From: Planctomycetaceae bacterium
GTDB taxonomy: Bacteria > Planctomycetota > Planctomycetia > Planctomycetales > Planctomycetaceae
Reading direction: 5' to 3'
DNA: 60,208 nucleotides
Assembly: GCA_019636285.1 (NCBI GenBank)
Contig: JAHBXV010000038.1
Location: 1-60,208 of the forward strand
Below, one piece after another: positions 25,545-35,268 of the stretch. The notes below the pieces were generated by a model that was not told the origin of the DNA, did no database searches, and saw only the letters and a list, made by a program, of their open reading frames with translations. Position 1 is the stretch's first letter. The number at the start of each line of letters is the position of its first letter. A program made the position numbers and the translations under genes.

Positions 25545-26249
25545 CTAGTGCGACTTACAGGCGCACGGTTCCTGCTTGATCAGTTCCACGCTCGAGGCGT
25601 GCGTCAGGTCGATCGCGTTGCCTTCGTCGGTGTCCAGGTGAACTTCCAGTTTCACATCGGGGTCGGCTCGGACGACCACGTCTTCAAGCACCGTGGTGCA
25701 TGCCGGCGAGACGACCCGCAGATTCAGTTTGTCGCCGTTCTTCACGCCATAGAATTCGCAGTCGGCCGGACCCATGTGGACGTGCCGCATGGCGCGAATA
25801 ACGCCCTGCTTGAGTTCGACGACTCCCTTGGGCCCCATCAGCACGCAGCCGGGCGTCCCCTTGACGTCGCCACTAATGCGAACGGGAAGATCGAGCCCCA
25901 GCGAAATGCCGTCGGTGAAGGCGAGTTCAACCTGGGAGTCTTTACGAGTCGGCCCCAGCACGCGAACGTCGGGCAGAATGCGACGTCGCGGCCCCAGGAC
26001 GGCGACGGTCTGCTTGGCGGCGTAGTAGCCGTCCTGATACAGCCATTTCATCGGCTCAAGTTCGGCTCCCGCGCCGAAGAGGATCTCGACGTGCTCCTGC
26101 GTGAGATGCACGTGCCGCGCGGAGATATTCACAACCAGCGGATTGGGCCGGGTCGCCCCACCCGTTGCCCCGCCGAGTTGCCTGGAAAGGACTGCCCGGA
26201 CGACCTTTTCGATCTCCGAGCGCGAGTAACCGCCGACCGCCTGCGTCAT
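25545..26249 (-). CDS. pduL: Phosphotransacylase PduL, BMC cargo
   Basis: 234 residues. It is expected to convert lactyl-CoA (or propionyl-CoA) to acyl phosphate and recycle CoA inside the shell. The PduL zinc ligands are visible: H46/H48 (SARHVHL), H156/H158 ([10 protein letters not shown]) and H204 ([12 protein letters not shown]). Residues 8-27 ([20 protein letters not shown]) form an N-terminal amphipathic encapsulation helix followed by a Gly/Ala linker. The C terminus ends with an unusual Cys-containing tail ([10 protein letters not shown]). ATG is at 26249, 24 bp from the 74-bp element. It is the first structural gene after the regulator. Confidence 0.95.
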   Translation of the reverse strand: MTQAVGGYSRSEIEKVVRAVLSRQLGGATGGATRPNPLVVNISARHVHLTQEHVEILFGAGAELEPMKWLYQDGYYAAKQTVAVLGPRRRILPDVRVLGPTRKDSQVELAFTDGISLGLDLPVRISGDVKGTPGCVLMGPKGVVELKQGVIRAMRHVHMGPADCEFYGVKNGDKLNLRVVSPACTTVLEDVVVRADPDVKLEVHLDTDEGNAIDLTHASSVELIKQEPCACKSH

Positions 26250-26272
26250 GGTTGCCCGTCTCTTGATATCCC

Positions 26273-26346
26273 TGACACAACCTCTGTGCGATCGAGTCTT
26301 TGGCTGGACTTTCGCAGCCCTCTCACAGGCACAACCGGTTGTGTTC
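26273..26346 (-). promoter_or_regulatory. 74-bp palindromic 5' element, copy 2 (before pduL)
   Basis: Same element as at 17512-17585: left end TGACACAACCTCTGTGCGAT, right end GGCACAACCGGTTGTGTTC, with the CACAACCGGTTGTG palindrome at 26330-26343. It occupies most of the 136-bp gap between the DeoR gene and pduL and begins exactly 24 bp before the pduL ATG. The centre differs from copy 1 in several bases, while the ends and an inner GTGC/GCAC pairing persist. It is a candidate operator for the adjacent DeoR regulator or a structured leader. Confidence 0.7.
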
Positions 26347-26385
26347 GATGCTCTCGTTACGTCTCCAGCCGACAGTCATCGCGCC

Positions 26386-27138
26386 TTATTCAACGAGCGT
26401 GACCGTCGCACCGGCATCGGCGAGCCGCGCTCGCCATTCGTCACTCAAACCCTCATCGCAGATCACGCGATGAACACGGTCGAGACCACACAATCTCACG
26501 AGTGCGGCTCGACCAAATTTGCTGCTGTCCGCGACCAGCCAGACTTCGTCGGCCGCGTCCAGCATCCGTCGTTCGCACTCGACGAGCAGCGTGTTGCTGT
26601 TGAACAGCCCGTTTTCCGTAATGCCCCCGACACTCATCACCAGGCGGGGAACACGCAGGGTTCCCAGCGTGGCCTCCGCGATTGGCCCCAGGGCCACCCC
26701 CGTTCGCGGATAGACATAGCCCCCCAGCAACACCAACTCGATCGCCGACTGATTCATCAGCAGGTTCGCTATCGGCAGCGAGTTCGTAACCACCTGCAAG
26801 GATTTCCCGGCGAGGCAACGAGCCACCTCCAGAGTCGTGGTCCCCCCATCCAGTAGAACCGTTTCTCCCGCGCCAATCAGATCGGCAACAAACCTCCCAA
26901 TCCGCTGTTTTTCCCCAGTCGCCCGACTTCTTCGCTCTTCGAGTGACGAAATCGACTCGCCGGTATAGGCCGCACCACCCCGCGTCCGCCGAATCTGTCC
27001 TAATCCGTCAAGATATTCCAAATCTCTCCGCACGGTCGATTCACTCGCCCGCAGGCGTTCCGACAACTCGTGAAGAGAAACAAATCCTTTTTCTTCAATG
27101 AGTTGCAGGATTTCTCCGCGACGCTGATCGAGCAGCAT
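26386..27138 (-). CDS. DeoR-family transcriptional regulator of the BMC locus
   Basis: 250 residues from ATG 27138; further upstream in-frame codons lack domain sequence. The N-terminal helix-turn-helix is [51 protein letters not shown]. The C-terminal DeoR sensor domain has [29 protein letters not shown] and [12 protein letters not shown]. DeoR proteins usually bind a sugar phosphate, so a fuculose- or rhamnulose-phosphate-type effector is plausible. It is encoded at the upstream edge of the BMC series in the same direction, as in other planctomycete BMC loci. Confidence 0.93.
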   Translation of the reverse strand: MLLDQRRGEILQLIEEKGFVSLHELSERLRASESTVRRDLEYLDGLGQIRRTRGGAAYTGESISSLEERRSRATGEKQRIGRFVADLIGAGETVLLDGGTTTLEVARCLAGKSLQVVTNSLPIANLLMNQSAIELVLLGGYVYPRTGVALGPIAEATLGTLRVPRLVMSVGGITENGLFNSNTLLVECERRMLDAADEVWLVADSSKFGRAALVRLCGLDRVHRVICDEGLSDEWRARLADAGATVTLVE

Positions 27139-27409
27139 ATCGATCCTTCTCCGTTCGCGGAAATCGCCGGATCGAGTCCAAACGACCCATTCTCCGACGC
27201 AAGAATACGTCACGCCGTGGAAGATTTCAACAAATATCGGTCAAAATCTTTCACTTTCGCTCGCAGCGCGGCCTTTGTCCGTCATCGGTTGCTAAGAGTG
27301 ATGGACTCCAGCGTGCTGGCCAAGTGCCGCGAAACCGCTGCGGACGGCAATCTTCGCCGAATGGAGAAGGAGCGAAATCGGCCGGGTGCGGGCTGGTTTC
27401 AGGGAGGCG

Positions 27410-27491
27410 GGTGGCACGCCCTGAAGGCTTTGCGAAAGGGCGTGGGACGCGTCCGTTTGCCACGCCCTTCGAAGACTCAGAGCGTGCCACC
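27410..27491. repeat. 3'-end palindromic repeat, GTGGCACGCCCTGA family, copy A
   Basis: GGTGGCACGCCCTGAAGG... pairs with ...AGCGTGCCACC, with inner arms AAAGGGCGTGG and CCACGCCCTTCGAAGACTC. It ends 39 bp downstream of the purN stop. It is homologous to copies at 28297, 29417 and 49901. Confidence 0.82.
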
Positions 27492-27529
27492 CCGCTCCCA
27501 GGATGACCTCGGAGGGTACGGCGGCCGTC

Positions 27530-28195
27530 TCATGCTTCCGGCGGCGCGACGCGAACCCAACTCCCCTCAACCGTCAGCCGGCCGGCGGCGAAAGAGCGAA
27601 TGGCTTCTGGATAGGCCATGCACTCGGCTTCGAAGACGCGGGAGGCCAGCATATCAGGCGTGTCGCCCTCCAGAACGGGGACGATGTGCTGAGAGATGAT
27701 AGGGCCGTGATCATATTCGTCGTCGACGAAGTGGATGGTGCAGCCGCTCCACTTCACTCCGCGCGCCAAAGCTGCCTCATGCACCGCGCGACCGTGGTAG
27801 CCCTTCCCGCAGAAAGCGGGGATCAGCGACGGATGGATGTTCATGACCCGCAGTGCGAAGTCGGACGGCACTTTGAGGAAAGCCAGAAACCCGCCGCAGA
27901 TCACCAACTCTGCTTCGGCTTCCCGGCAGCGGGCGAAGATGGCGTCGCAGAACGCCTCGGTCGAGGCATATTCTTTCCGCAGGATGACATCGCACGGAAG
28001 TCCCGCTTCCGCCGCGCGGTCGATGCCCCCGCAAGCCGCCTTGCTGGAAATGACCTGCACGATGCGGGCGTTGAGCCGTCCCGCTTCGATTTCTCGGACC
28101 AGATTGACCAGCGTGGTTCCACCACCCGAGATGAGCACCGCCAGTCGAATGGGAGCCGCTTCACCAACATCACTGATCACGATTTTCGACCCCAT
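27530..28195 (-). CDS. purN: Phosphoribosylglycinamide formyltransferase
   Basis: 221 residues from ATG 28195 (a GTG lies directly before it). It transfers formyl from 10-formyl-THF to GAR in purine synthesis. Seen: LAVLISGGGTTLVNLV near the N terminus, the folate region ELVICGGFLAFL, the catalytic NIHPSLIPAF (Asn and His) and VDDEYDHGPIISQ carrying the catalytic Asp. It is a stand-alone gene, flanked on both sides by the same palindromic repeat family. Confidence 0.93.
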   Translation of the reverse strand: MGSKIVISDVGEAAPIRLAVLISGGGTTLVNLVREIEAGRLNARIVQVISSKAACGGIDRAAEAGLPCDVILRKEYASTEAFCDAIFARCREAEAELVICGGFLAFLKVPSDFALRVMNIHPSLIPAFCGKGYHGRAVHEAALARGVKWSGCTIHFVDDEYDHGPIISQHIVPVLEGDTPDMLASRVFEAECMAYPEAIRSFAAGRLTVEGSWVRVAPPEA

Positions 28196-28296
28196 CACGC
28201 CGCCGAGATATCGGCCCGACTCTCACGTTCGCAATTCGACCGGCTTCAGAACTACTCTGGAACCACGAGGCACTGTCAATGTTAACGAAAGGAATG

Positions 28297-28377
28297 GGTG
28301 GCACGCCCTGAAGGCTTTGCAGAAGGGCGTGGGTATTGATCTTTCGCCACGCCCTTCGAAGACTCAGGGCGTGCCAC
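28297..28377. repeat. 3'-end palindromic repeat, GTGGCACGCCCTGA family, copy B
   Basis: GGTGGCACGCCCTGAAGGC... and ...CTCAGGGCGTGCCAC, with an inner AGAAGGGCGTGG / CCACGCCCTTCG pairing. It lies 22 bp downstream of the stop of the gene ending at 28399. Confidence 0.85.
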
Positions 28378-28398
28378 ACTTTGTTCTATCGGGTCAGT

Positions 28399-29322
28399 TC
28401 AGGAATCCTGCGGCTCGACACTGTCGGGCGGCAGGGATTCGCCGGGCGGATAGACATCGTAGTTGCGGGAAATGGCACGTCGCTTCATCCGCTCGACGTA
28501 CTGGTTCCACCAGATCGCCCACACAATCAGGAGTGTCAAGCCCCCGACCACGACATAGACGGCCATGGGAATTCGCGGACTGGGATTGAACGGGGGCCGT
28601 GGCCTCCACTGAACGGTGTTTCCCACGATCAGCGGAGCGCGGCGCGTCGTATCCTGGGCGTCATACCCGTACATCTTCAGGAAATAGCCGGTGACTTCCA
28701 CATCCTCGGTAATGTCTCCGCCGACGGGCAGTCCTTCCGGTTTCTCGAGAAACACGAACACGGCCGCGTTTGTCTGCGAGTCCTGCGTGAACAGCCAGCC
28801 TTCGTAAACGCGCTCAATCCCGAAGGGGTTTTCGCCGGGGTCGTAGCTGACCAGTCGGCGAAAGTGTCCCCGCATGGTGACGGCCTGGCCGCGGTAGACA
28901 TCGGGATTCTGAAACAGGTCGACAAACGCCGGAAAGTCCTCGGGGTTTCGCTGCTTGTACCGGGGAACCTGCGACCGTCGGAGTTCCTGCAAGTCTTTCG
29001 CGACCGTCGTCAGAAACTCGAAGGGGAGGCTGGCGGCCAGTTGCAATCCGCCGAAATAAGCTCGGCGATCCTCATACTGAAGTCCCAGCGTGTTATCGCG
29101 CACCCCTTCGAAGAATTTCGGATTGAGGGTGGTCCCCTCATCGAGCGAGAGGGGGATACCCGACTCTACTTCCGGCCGCGCCGGCTCGACCTGGAACGGA
29201 TCGTTGGAGATCTCGAAGGGATTCTGGCCGAAGCCATCGTTGGCGGTGCGTGAAGTCTGTGCCGCGGCCGGCTTCGCGGCCAGCAATAGGCCGATCAGAA
29301 TGGCAATCGACATTGAGCGCAT
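28399..29322 (-). CDS. Exported membrane-anchored protein, unknown
   Basis: 307 residues from ATG 29322, chosen because it puts the signal peptide first (MRSMSIAILIGLLLAAKPAAAQ). The exported body contains LPFEFLTTVAKDLQELR, DVYRGQAVTMRGHFRRLVSYDPG and GWLFTQDSQTNAAVFVFLEKPEGLPVG, the last resembling an OB-like or nucleic-acid-exporter-like beta domain. A C-terminal membrane helix follows (MAVYVVVGGLTLLIVWAIWW), then a basic segment. It looks like a conserved planctomycete envelope protein, but no function can be given. Confidence 0.75.
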   Translation of the reverse strand: MRSMSIAILIGLLLAAKPAAAQTSRTANDGFGQNPFEISNDPFQVEPARPEVESGIPLSLDEGTTLNPKFFEGVRDNTLGLQYEDRRAYFGGLQLAASLPFEFLTTVAKDLQELRRSQVPRYKQRNPEDFPAFVDLFQNPDVYRGQAVTMRGHFRRLVSYDPGENPFGIERVYEGWLFTQDSQTNAAVFVFLEKPEGLPVGGDITEDVEVTGYFLKMYGYDAQDTTRRAPLIVGNTVQWRPRPPFNPSPRIPMAVYVVVGGLTLLIVWAIWWNQYVERMKRRAISRNYDVYPPGESLPPDSVEPQDS

Positions 29323-29416
29323 GATGAAAACACCTCCCTTCGACCGCATCTTGTCGCGTGACGTATCGGATGTCTAGCGGGTTGGAACGTGAAGGGCTTG
29401 AGCAGAGGAGCTGCGG

Positions 29417-29534
29417 GGTGGCACGCCCTGAAGACTTCGCGAAAGGGCGTGGTGTTCTCGTACTGGTGTCTTCAGCAAGGGCAGTCTTTATTGACGCAAT
29501 AACCACGCCCTTCGAAGACTCAGGGCGTGCCACC
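29417..29534. repeat. 3'-end palindromic repeat, GTGGCACGCCCTGA family, copy C
   Basis: The same arms as copies A and B, but with a longer loop (about 40 bp including TCAGCAAGGGCAGTCTTTAT), giving 118 bp. It ends 11 bp downstream of the HD hydrolase stop. Confidence 0.85.
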
Positions 29535-29544
29535 CTGGTTCTGA

Positions 29545-30882
29545 CTACTGCACTTGCAGCAGCGCGTGTCGCAGCCAGTCGGCCGAGTCGGGAATTTCGG
29601 CCAGTCGCTGTGCTGCCTCGGGGCTGGCGAATATGCGGACCCGTTTGACGAGCTCATCGAATTGCGTGGCGGCCAGGGTGCGGACCACCGGGCTGACGTC
29701 TTCGAGTTGCCGCGAGCGTCCCGTGCGGGAGTCGACGATTTCGATGCGGAATTCGACTTCCTTCTGAACCGGCGGTGCGTCAACCAGCAGGTCGAGGCGA
29801 TCGAGAGTCATGCCAAGCTTCGCGGAGACGACCTCCACCAGACGATTGGTGCGAGCTACGAGTTCCGGGTATGGCAGGGCCGCGTAGCCCCGATAGATTT
29901 CCGGGTCTTCGGAAAGGCTGAACTCGGCCACGCGTTTGGGCAGGCGACGCTGATCGCCGAACAGGTGGTCGAGCGATTCGCGGACCGGACCAGCCTCGGC
30001 AACGCGATACATGGCTGTCGCGACGTCGGCTTCGTTCTGGCGGAACAACCAGGGCAGGTCGAGCCGGTGCCGGACTTCATAAAAGCACCGCGCGAACAGA
30101 CACGTCGCCGCGCGCACCGCGTGGTGCCAGTAGACCTCGCTGAACATCACGTAGCGGGCGAAGACCATCAGTTCGGCGGCCGTGCGCCCCTTGGTGCTGA
30201 TGGCCAGTCCGTCGCCGGCCTCGTTGAGGCACAACGACGGAATCAGCCGATTGCGATCGAAATTGCAGCCGTACGGAACGCCGGCATGAACGCTGTCACG
30301 CTCCAGGTAGTCCATCTTGTCGATATCGATGGGCCCCGACAGGAGGGAGCGAATCAGCCGCATGGCGCGGGAATCGGTCCGAGGACAAAGAACGTCGAGG
30401 ACTTCCTCGGACGACAGATTCCAGTGCCGCTCCAGCACGTCGGTCAGTTCGCCACCCGGCTTCAAAAACGCGGCGGCCAGTTCCTCGTGCGAGGGCATCC
30501 CGTCCAGATGCAGGTCTTCGATCGGGTGGCAGTACGGCCAATGCCCCAGGTCGTGAAGCAGCGCGGCGACCAGCAGCGTTTCCGCCATGCGGCGATCGAC
30601 AACCTCGGCGAAGCGGGGATCGCCGCCCAACTGCCACAGGTAGCGAATCGCATTGTGATACACGCCCAGCGCATGCTCGAACCGGGTATGCGTGGCTCCG
30701 GGATAAACGAGCGAGGCGAAGCCCAGTTGACTGATCCGCCGCAGCCGCTGGAAAGCCGTGACGTCGACCAGGGCACGCACGCGATCGGTAAATGGCACGT
30801 CCTGCTGATTCGGAATGCGAATCAGTGATCCGCCGCGTCGCTCCTGCTGGATTTCCGGAATATCGGCGTACGCGTGGGTCAC
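29545..30882 (-). CDS. HD-domain phosphohydrolase (COG1078/SAMHD1-like)
   Basis: About 445 residues. HD metal-site residues: THTRFEHALGVYH (His), LLVAALLHDLGHWPYCHPIED (HD) and later GPIDIDKMDYLERDSVHAG (Asp). The family includes dNTP triphosphohydrolases. The start is taken as GTG 30882, since it overlaps the stop of the upstream gene in a GTGA arrangement; an ATG at 30918 would give a 40-bp overlap. It is coupled to a nucleoside deoxyribosyltransferase-like gene, which suggests deoxynucleotide turnover. Confidence 0.88.
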   Translation of the reverse strand: MTHAYADIPEIQQERRGGSLIRIPNQQDVPFTDRVRALVDVTAFQRLRRISQLGFASLVYPGATHTRFEHALGVYHNAIRYLWQLGGDPRFAEVVDRRMAETLLVAALLHDLGHWPYCHPIEDLHLDGMPSHEELAAAFLKPGGELTDVLERHWNLSSEEVLDVLCPRTDSRAMRLIRSLLSGPIDIDKMDYLERDSVHAGVPYGCNFDRNRLIPSLCLNEAGDGLAISTKGRTAAELMVFARYVMFSEVYWHHAVRAATCLFARCFYEVRHRLDLPWLFRQNEADVATAMYRVAEAGPVRESLDHLFGDQRRLPKRVAEFSLSEDPEIYRGYAALPYPELVARTNRLVEVVSAKLGMTLDRLDLLVDAPPVQKEVEFRIEIVDSRTGRSRQLEDVSPVVRTLAATQFDELVKRVRIFASPEAAQRLAEIPDSADWLRHALLQVQ

Positions 30883-31514
30883 GTCCGCACTCCCGGCGAG
30901 AAGAGGCGTTCGACGCAATCGGCGATTTGATGATTCTCAACGATGTCGGACGAGGAGTTGATCGTCATCTGGAGGATTCCGCCGGACTCCACGGCTCGCC
31001 GCACGCGCGGGGGCAGACATTCGGGATCGACTCGCACCAGGGACGCTCGCTCCAGTTCCTCGCGAAGCGCCGGCACGATTTCGTCGATCGAGCGAACGAC
31101 CGAGAAGTCGACAAGGCCAACCAGCAATGGGTTCACGCGGCCGGCGATCAGCGAGCGCACATCATTACTGAACGCAATCAGCGGCTTCCCGAGAATCCAG
31201 GCCATCGCCGATTCGGAAACGGCCCCTTCGTCGGGAACACGTCCGTTAAGGTTCCAGACGACGGCGTCGCACGATTGGACCAGTTGATAGATGTCGAGTG
31301 CGAAGATCGCTTCGTGCAGGAACTGCCCGGCGATGGCCGGGTCGTGTCCGCGATCGATCAGAAGCTCGTGAATCAGCCGAAACTCCATGCCGTCGCGGTG
31401 CGGCAGGTAGACGCGATACCCGGCTTCGACAAGGGCATCGGCAATCGCGGTCATTTCGACGCGTTCGGCCTCGTTGAACAAGGGCCCCGCGCAATAAATC
31501 TTCGGCCGGTCCAT
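30879..31514 (-). CDS. Nucleoside 2-deoxyribosyltransferase family protein
   Basis: 211 residues from ATG 31514. IYCAGPLFNEAERVEMTAIADALVEAGYRVYLPHRDG and DAVVWNLNGRVPDEGAVSESAMAWILGKPLIAF are the NDT-like/YtoQ-type fold features, including the glycosidic-bond loop and the catalytic Glu region (EGAVSE). It would hydrolyse or exchange the N-glycosidic bond of (deoxy)nucleosides or nucleotides. It overlaps the HD hydrolase start by 4 bp, so the two probably act on linked nucleotide substrates. Confidence 0.85.
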   Translation of the reverse strand: MDRPKIYCAGPLFNEAERVEMTAIADALVEAGYRVYLPHRDGMEFRLIHELLIDRGHDPAIAGQFLHEAIFALDIYQLVQSCDAVVWNLNGRVPDEGAVSESAMAWILGKPLIAFSNDVRSLIAGRVNPLLVGLVDFSVVRSIDEIVPALREELERASLVRVDPECLPPRVRRAVESGGILQMTINSSSDIVENHQIADCVERLFSPGVRT

Positions 31515-31640
31515 TCGGCAATCTTCCCAAGTCGACTCCATCACAGTCGGCGAAGTATAGCCAGTCGCAGCCGGGTGTTGAATCGATCCCGCTCGATGCG
31601 GATGGAGGTTCTCGAGGGCGAGCCGTCGGCGCGAAGATCA

Positions 31641-33500
31641 TCAGTGCGGGGGGCGCGCGGGCACCGCGACGCTCAACAGTTCGCGGGCGCGCTGGAGGTG
31701 CTTCTCGGATGCAGCGGCGTCGCCGGCCTGCCGGGCAAAGTCGGCAGCCATTTGCTCGAGTTGAGGAACATGCGGACTGAGTTCAGCGGCTCGGCGGCTC
31801 GCCTCGTAGGCCGCGGCATGATCGCTCAGCAGCTTGCGACACCTCGCGAGGAGGAACCAGTCTTCCGAGTTCCGCCGTGACTCGACGAGTTGCTCCAGCC
31901 AGGGTCGCGCTTCGTGCGGTTTGCCGGTCTCGAGCAATGTACTGCCCAGTGTAAAGAGCGCCGTGACGCGGGACTCGGCCCGCTGGGGCTGTCCGTCCAG
32001 GGCCGCCCGCGCATACATCGCCGCCTTCTCGGCATCTCGCCGCCAGTAAAGTCGTGCGAGATTTGCTGCAACGTCGGCATCTTTCAGGCCGGCACGCCAG
32101 ACACTTTCCAGCAGTTCGGCGGCACGTTCCTGAAACAGACTGGCTTCCTCGGCGCTCTGGGCGTGGGACATCATGGCGACGTAGGCCAAACCCAGGCAGC
32201 GCTGCCGATCGAGTTCCGGCAGGTGCGAGACATCGCTCATTGGAACGAGACCAACAACTCTTTCCGAAGGAGTGTCTGGTTTTGAACCGGGAATCTGAAT
32301 GCGGTGATGCGTGAATGCGAAATGCGGCAGGTCGGTCTCGGACTGCGGCATGTGGCATTGCATGCAGGAATCTGACACGTCGCGGCGCTTCATGCTGTCG
32401 ACAGGCAGACCGCAAGCCGCTACCTCGTGGCACGACAGGCAGACTTCGCGGTAATGGACGGTCGCACGTTCCGGTTCCAATGGACGATGGGGATCGTGGC
32501 AGGTCGTGCAGGTGAGCGTCTGGGTTTGAATGTAACAGGCACTTTGGCGCATCTGCTCCATGTGGCCAACGACACGCATTTTCCCGTCGCTGGTTTCGGG
32601 TCCGTAATGGGCACAGAAGTCGGCGAGTTGCTGTCCCGGGCGAAAGTCGAGCAGGCTGCGGCCGCGCAACTCAATGGTGGCCCCCGTATGAAAGTGACAT
32701 TGCCCGCAGATTTCTTCCTGCAATTCGCGGGAAAGGCGTGCCGGGTTCACGATCGTGTCGTCGAGTTCCCCCGACGAGACACCTGGTTTCTTTTCGGAGT
32801 GCTTCGCGTCGTGAAGCTCGCCCGGTCCGTGGCAGCGTTCGCAATCGATCGACTTCGTGTGGAAGGTGAACGCCTGGAGCCGGTCTGGATGGGCCTCGAT
32901 GCGACCCACGTGGCAATGGAGGCATTCGCGGACGATGGGGCGTTCGAAACCGGGATTCTGCTTTTCGTAACCGGGCGAGAGTCCCCAACCATCGAGTTCG
33001 GCGAACCAGGTCGCGGGGGACTGAAAGAGGTTCCCGCCGTCTTCCATCAAGTAACTGCGTGAGTACCTTCCCGAACCGATCGTATATCGCGCGGGATATT
33101 GTGCGAGCACAAGGCCATCAGTCAGCCGTTCTTCGTGGACAAACTGGTCGTCGGTCTTTTCGACCCGGTACTCGCGATGAGTGTTGGGGTCGAAGACCCG
33201 TCCGCCGGCCGGTTCGCTGGCCGCGATCGTCTCTGAAAAGGCGCGGGCGTGTGCGGACTCTCGGTGGCCCGCGGCGGCTTCCGCATGACAGGAGGCACAG
33301 CGTTCCTCACCGATGTAGGCCAAGTCCGGACGGCTATTCAGAAACTGGCCGGGCCCCGGAGGCGGCAGCGCGGTTGGTTCAGGCGTGCCCTCGAACAAAC
33401 CTGCTGGCGTGGATCGATTCGAGAAACCGATCCACGCCAGCAGAACGAGCATCAGCGCGACGGCGAACCCGACACCGACGAGAACCGTCTTACGACGCAA
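31641..33500 (-). CDS. Seven-haem c-type cytochrome with C-terminal TPR region
   Basis: 619 residues. After an N-terminal membrane segment (VLVGVGFAVALMLVLLAWIGF) come seven CxxCH motifs: CASCH, CLHCH, CERCH, CGQCH, CTTCH, CLSCH and CMQCH. Extra His residues (FAFTHHRIQIPG) could be axial ligands. From about residue 420 the protein is helical with TPR-like repeats (AEEASLFQERAAELLESVWRAG, DAEKAAMYARAALDGQPQRAES, AAYEASRRAAELSP). The start is TTG 33500, preceded by TAGGGG; no in-frame ATG is available. It is similar to multihaem/TPR proteins common in planctomycetes; its electron partner is unknown. Confidence 0.9.
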   Translation of the reverse strand: MRRKTVLVGVGFAVALMLVLLAWIGFSNRSTPAGLFEGTPEPTALPPPGPGQFLNSRPDLAYIGEERCASCHAEAAAGHRESAHARAFSETIAASEPAGGRVFDPNTHREYRVEKTDDQFVHEERLTDGLVLAQYPARYTIGSGRYSRSYLMEDGGNLFQSPATWFAELDGWGLSPGYEKQNPGFERPIVRECLHCHVGRIEAHPDRLQAFTFHTKSIDCERCHGPGELHDAKHSEKKPGVSSGELDDTIVNPARLSRELQEEICGQCHFHTGATIELRGRSLLDFRPGQQLADFCAHYGPETSDGKMRVVGHMEQMRQSACYIQTQTLTCTTCHDPHRPLEPERATVHYREVCLSCHEVAACGLPVDSMKRRDVSDSCMQCHMPQSETDLPHFAFTHHRIQIPGSKPDTPSERVVGLVPMSDVSHLPELDRQRCLGLAYVAMMSHAQSAEEASLFQERAAELLESVWRAGLKDADVAANLARLYWRRDAEKAAMYARAALDGQPQRAESRVTALFTLGSTLLETGKPHEARPWLEQLVESRRNSEDWFLLARCRKLLSDHAAAYEASRRAAELSPHVPQLEQMAADFARQAGDAAASEKHLQRARELLSVAVPARPPH

Positions 33501-33572
33501 GCCATGCCCCTATGTCATCGGCGAAGCATTGATTGGGCACGTCACGCGACAGCCTCCACATCTGGACAGCGG

Positions 33573-34046
33573 CTATTTGCTTTTCACATCGAAATTGAAC
33601 TGGCCGCCGCTGGCCCCAACGACTGCCCGCAACTTGCTGTCCGTCGGGCTGGAATACTGTGGAGGAAGTGATTCACGAGCACCAGAGTTTGCGGGAGGCT
33701 CGCTGGGATCGAGCGGGGCTGTCCCATCCGGCTTGAGAAATCGGCTGACCATCACGCGGTAGGACCCCGACCCAATTCCCGGAACCGGCCCATCAGCACC
33801 GCGAGTTTCCATGGCATAATTCCCCGTCGAGTCGGTCACCCCATAGCCCATCACGCCACCGGTCGACTGCGGGAAAAAGATGAGCATGGCCCCTTCAAGC
33901 GGTTGACCATCCAAGGTCACCTTTCCTGTGACCATCACCAGCGACGACGGCATCGGCGGGGGTGGCTCACTCTCGCCACATCCCACCGCGAGACCGATTA
34001 CCAGCGCTCCCAGAGTCAGGGTCGCCAATCGAAGCGAGTCAGTCAT
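33573..34046 (-). CDS. Small lipoprotein with carboxypeptidase-regulatory-like domain
   Basis: 157 residues from ATG 34046, chosen for its signal MTDSLRLATLTLGALVIGLAVGC, ending in a lipobox Cys. The mature part has VTGKVTLDGQPLEGAMLIFFPQ...GYGVTDSTGNYAMETRG...GSYRVMVSRF, the beta-sandwich pattern common in planctomycete lipoproteins. It lies directly downstream of a DUF1559 gene; this pairing is very frequent in the phylum and suggests a shared surface or secretion role. Confidence 0.9.
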   Translation of the reverse strand: MTDSLRLATLTLGALVIGLAVGCGESEPPPPMPSSLVMVTGKVTLDGQPLEGAMLIFFPQSTGGVMGYGVTDSTGNYAMETRGADGPVPGIGSGSYRVMVSRFLKPDGTAPLDPSEPPANSGARESLPPQYSSPTDSKLRAVVGASGGQFNFDVKSK

Positions 34047-34266
34047 AAATAGAAGCTTTCTCACGATGTTTGCCACTCCGGCAGGGTCGCCAGGCAGCGG
34101 GTATTTTTGAAAGATTCCGACCGAGCAGTCGGTAAGACCAGCAATCGGCCCGATCGACCCGAAGAACTCACCAGGCGATTGACTCACCTGGGAAAGACGA
34201 CATCGAACAGCCCGCTCAGGGGGCCGCTCGATGTCGCACCAAGCATGGTAAATGCCGCAACCGAGA

Positions 34267-35268
34267 TCAGAATTCCCCAACCGGCTGACCATCAGAGATC
34301 TTATGAATGCGATTGAGCGTCTGATTGTCGGTGTTCTGAGACAGGAAGCGGACCGAACCGTCCGCCAGCAGAGCGTGGCAACCACCCACGTGCATGCTGC
34401 CAGGCGTCGCCCACTGGCCAAGCCGTCCGGGAACGGGGACATAACCATATGCACCATTGTAGTAATCCCAGCGGTTGATCCCATACCAGGATCCGTCGAT
34501 GCCGATATTCACATGACAGCGATAGGCCCAAGCCCCGGCAACGCCATTGTATTTGTCGAACAATTGCTCATAGAACGCCACCGTGTTCGAGGTTCCGTCG
34601 GTGACGTCACGAATTGATGATTTCGTATCGGTCCCGAATAGCGGACGATCCACCATGCCAAGAACTTGCCAGTAGTGATTATAGTAATAGTCATTGTAGT
34701 GCACACTGAAGTCGTAGCTCGTCTTATACCCCCCCGTCTGTGTCGCACTGATCGAGTAGTACTGATTGGCACTCGTATAGATATCGGGACCATTGTCTGA
34801 GGGGCAGGTAAAGACGGCCAGCTTCGTCTTGGCGACCGGCGCGTTCAGGTTCGGATCGCCCTGAACCTGCCCGGGAGTATACAGGCCATACACATACGAC
34901 CAGCTCGCTGCACTATTCATATTGAACTGATTGTACAGCGGTGCCTGATCCATGTAGGGCAGGAGCATGACGAGCCCATTGAGATTGCGGTAAGTCGGCG
35001 TGGATGGAGTCGCCCCGCCGGTGAAGTAGTCGTAAGCGCCAATCCCCAGCGAGTACGACGAAGCTGGAAAGACCGTGTGGGTGTCGTGGTAGTTGTGCAG
35101 TGCCAGCCCGATTTGCTTCATGTTGTTCTTGCACTGGGTGCGGCGGGCCGCTTCCCGAGCCTGTTGAACGGCAGGCAACAACAGAGCGATGAGAATCGCG
35201 ATGATCGCGATCACCACCAGCAGTTCAATCAGCGTGAAACCCGATTTTCGACGGACAGATGCGCGCAT
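34267..35268 (-). CDS. DUF1559 pseudopilin-like protein
   Basis: 333 residues from ATG 35268, supported by AAGGGGGTACTC just upstream; a longer frame exists but lacks signal. [17 protein letters not shown] methylation motif and membrane helix, then [35 protein letters not shown]. The C-terminal [35 protein letters not shown] is typical. The middle region is rich in Tyr ([14 protein letters not shown]). It is followed by the small lipoprotein gene. Confidence 0.94.
   Translation of the reverse strand: MRASVRRKSGFTLIELLVVIAIIAILIALLLPAVQQAREAARRTQCKNNMKQIGLALHNYHDTHTVFPASSYSLGIGAYDYFTGGATPSTPTYRNLNGLVMLLPYMDQAPLYNQFNMNSAASWSYVYGLYTPGQVQGDPNLNAPVAKTKLAVFTCPSDNGPDIYTSANQYYSISATQTGGYKTSYDFSVHYNDYYYNHYWQVLGMVDRPLFGTDTKSSIRDVTDGTSNTVAFYEQLFDKYNGVAGAWAYRCHVNIGIDGSWYGINRWDYYNGAYGYVPVPGRLGQWATPGSMHVGGCHALLADGSVRFLSQNTDNQTLNRIHKISDGQPVGEF

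Noticed and set aside
16565-27138. The BMC locus itself as an undescribed organelle
   Set aside because: The set of two BMC-H, three BMC-P, class II aldolase, acylating aldehyde dehydrogenase, PduL, acetate kinase and DeoR matches the already characterised planctomycete fucose/rhamnose BMC; only the extras are listed as findings.
34047-34484. A 303-residue reading of the lipoprotein starting at 34484
   Set aside because: The upstream part lies in another frame over the DUF1559 gene; the lipoprotein signal begins at 34046.
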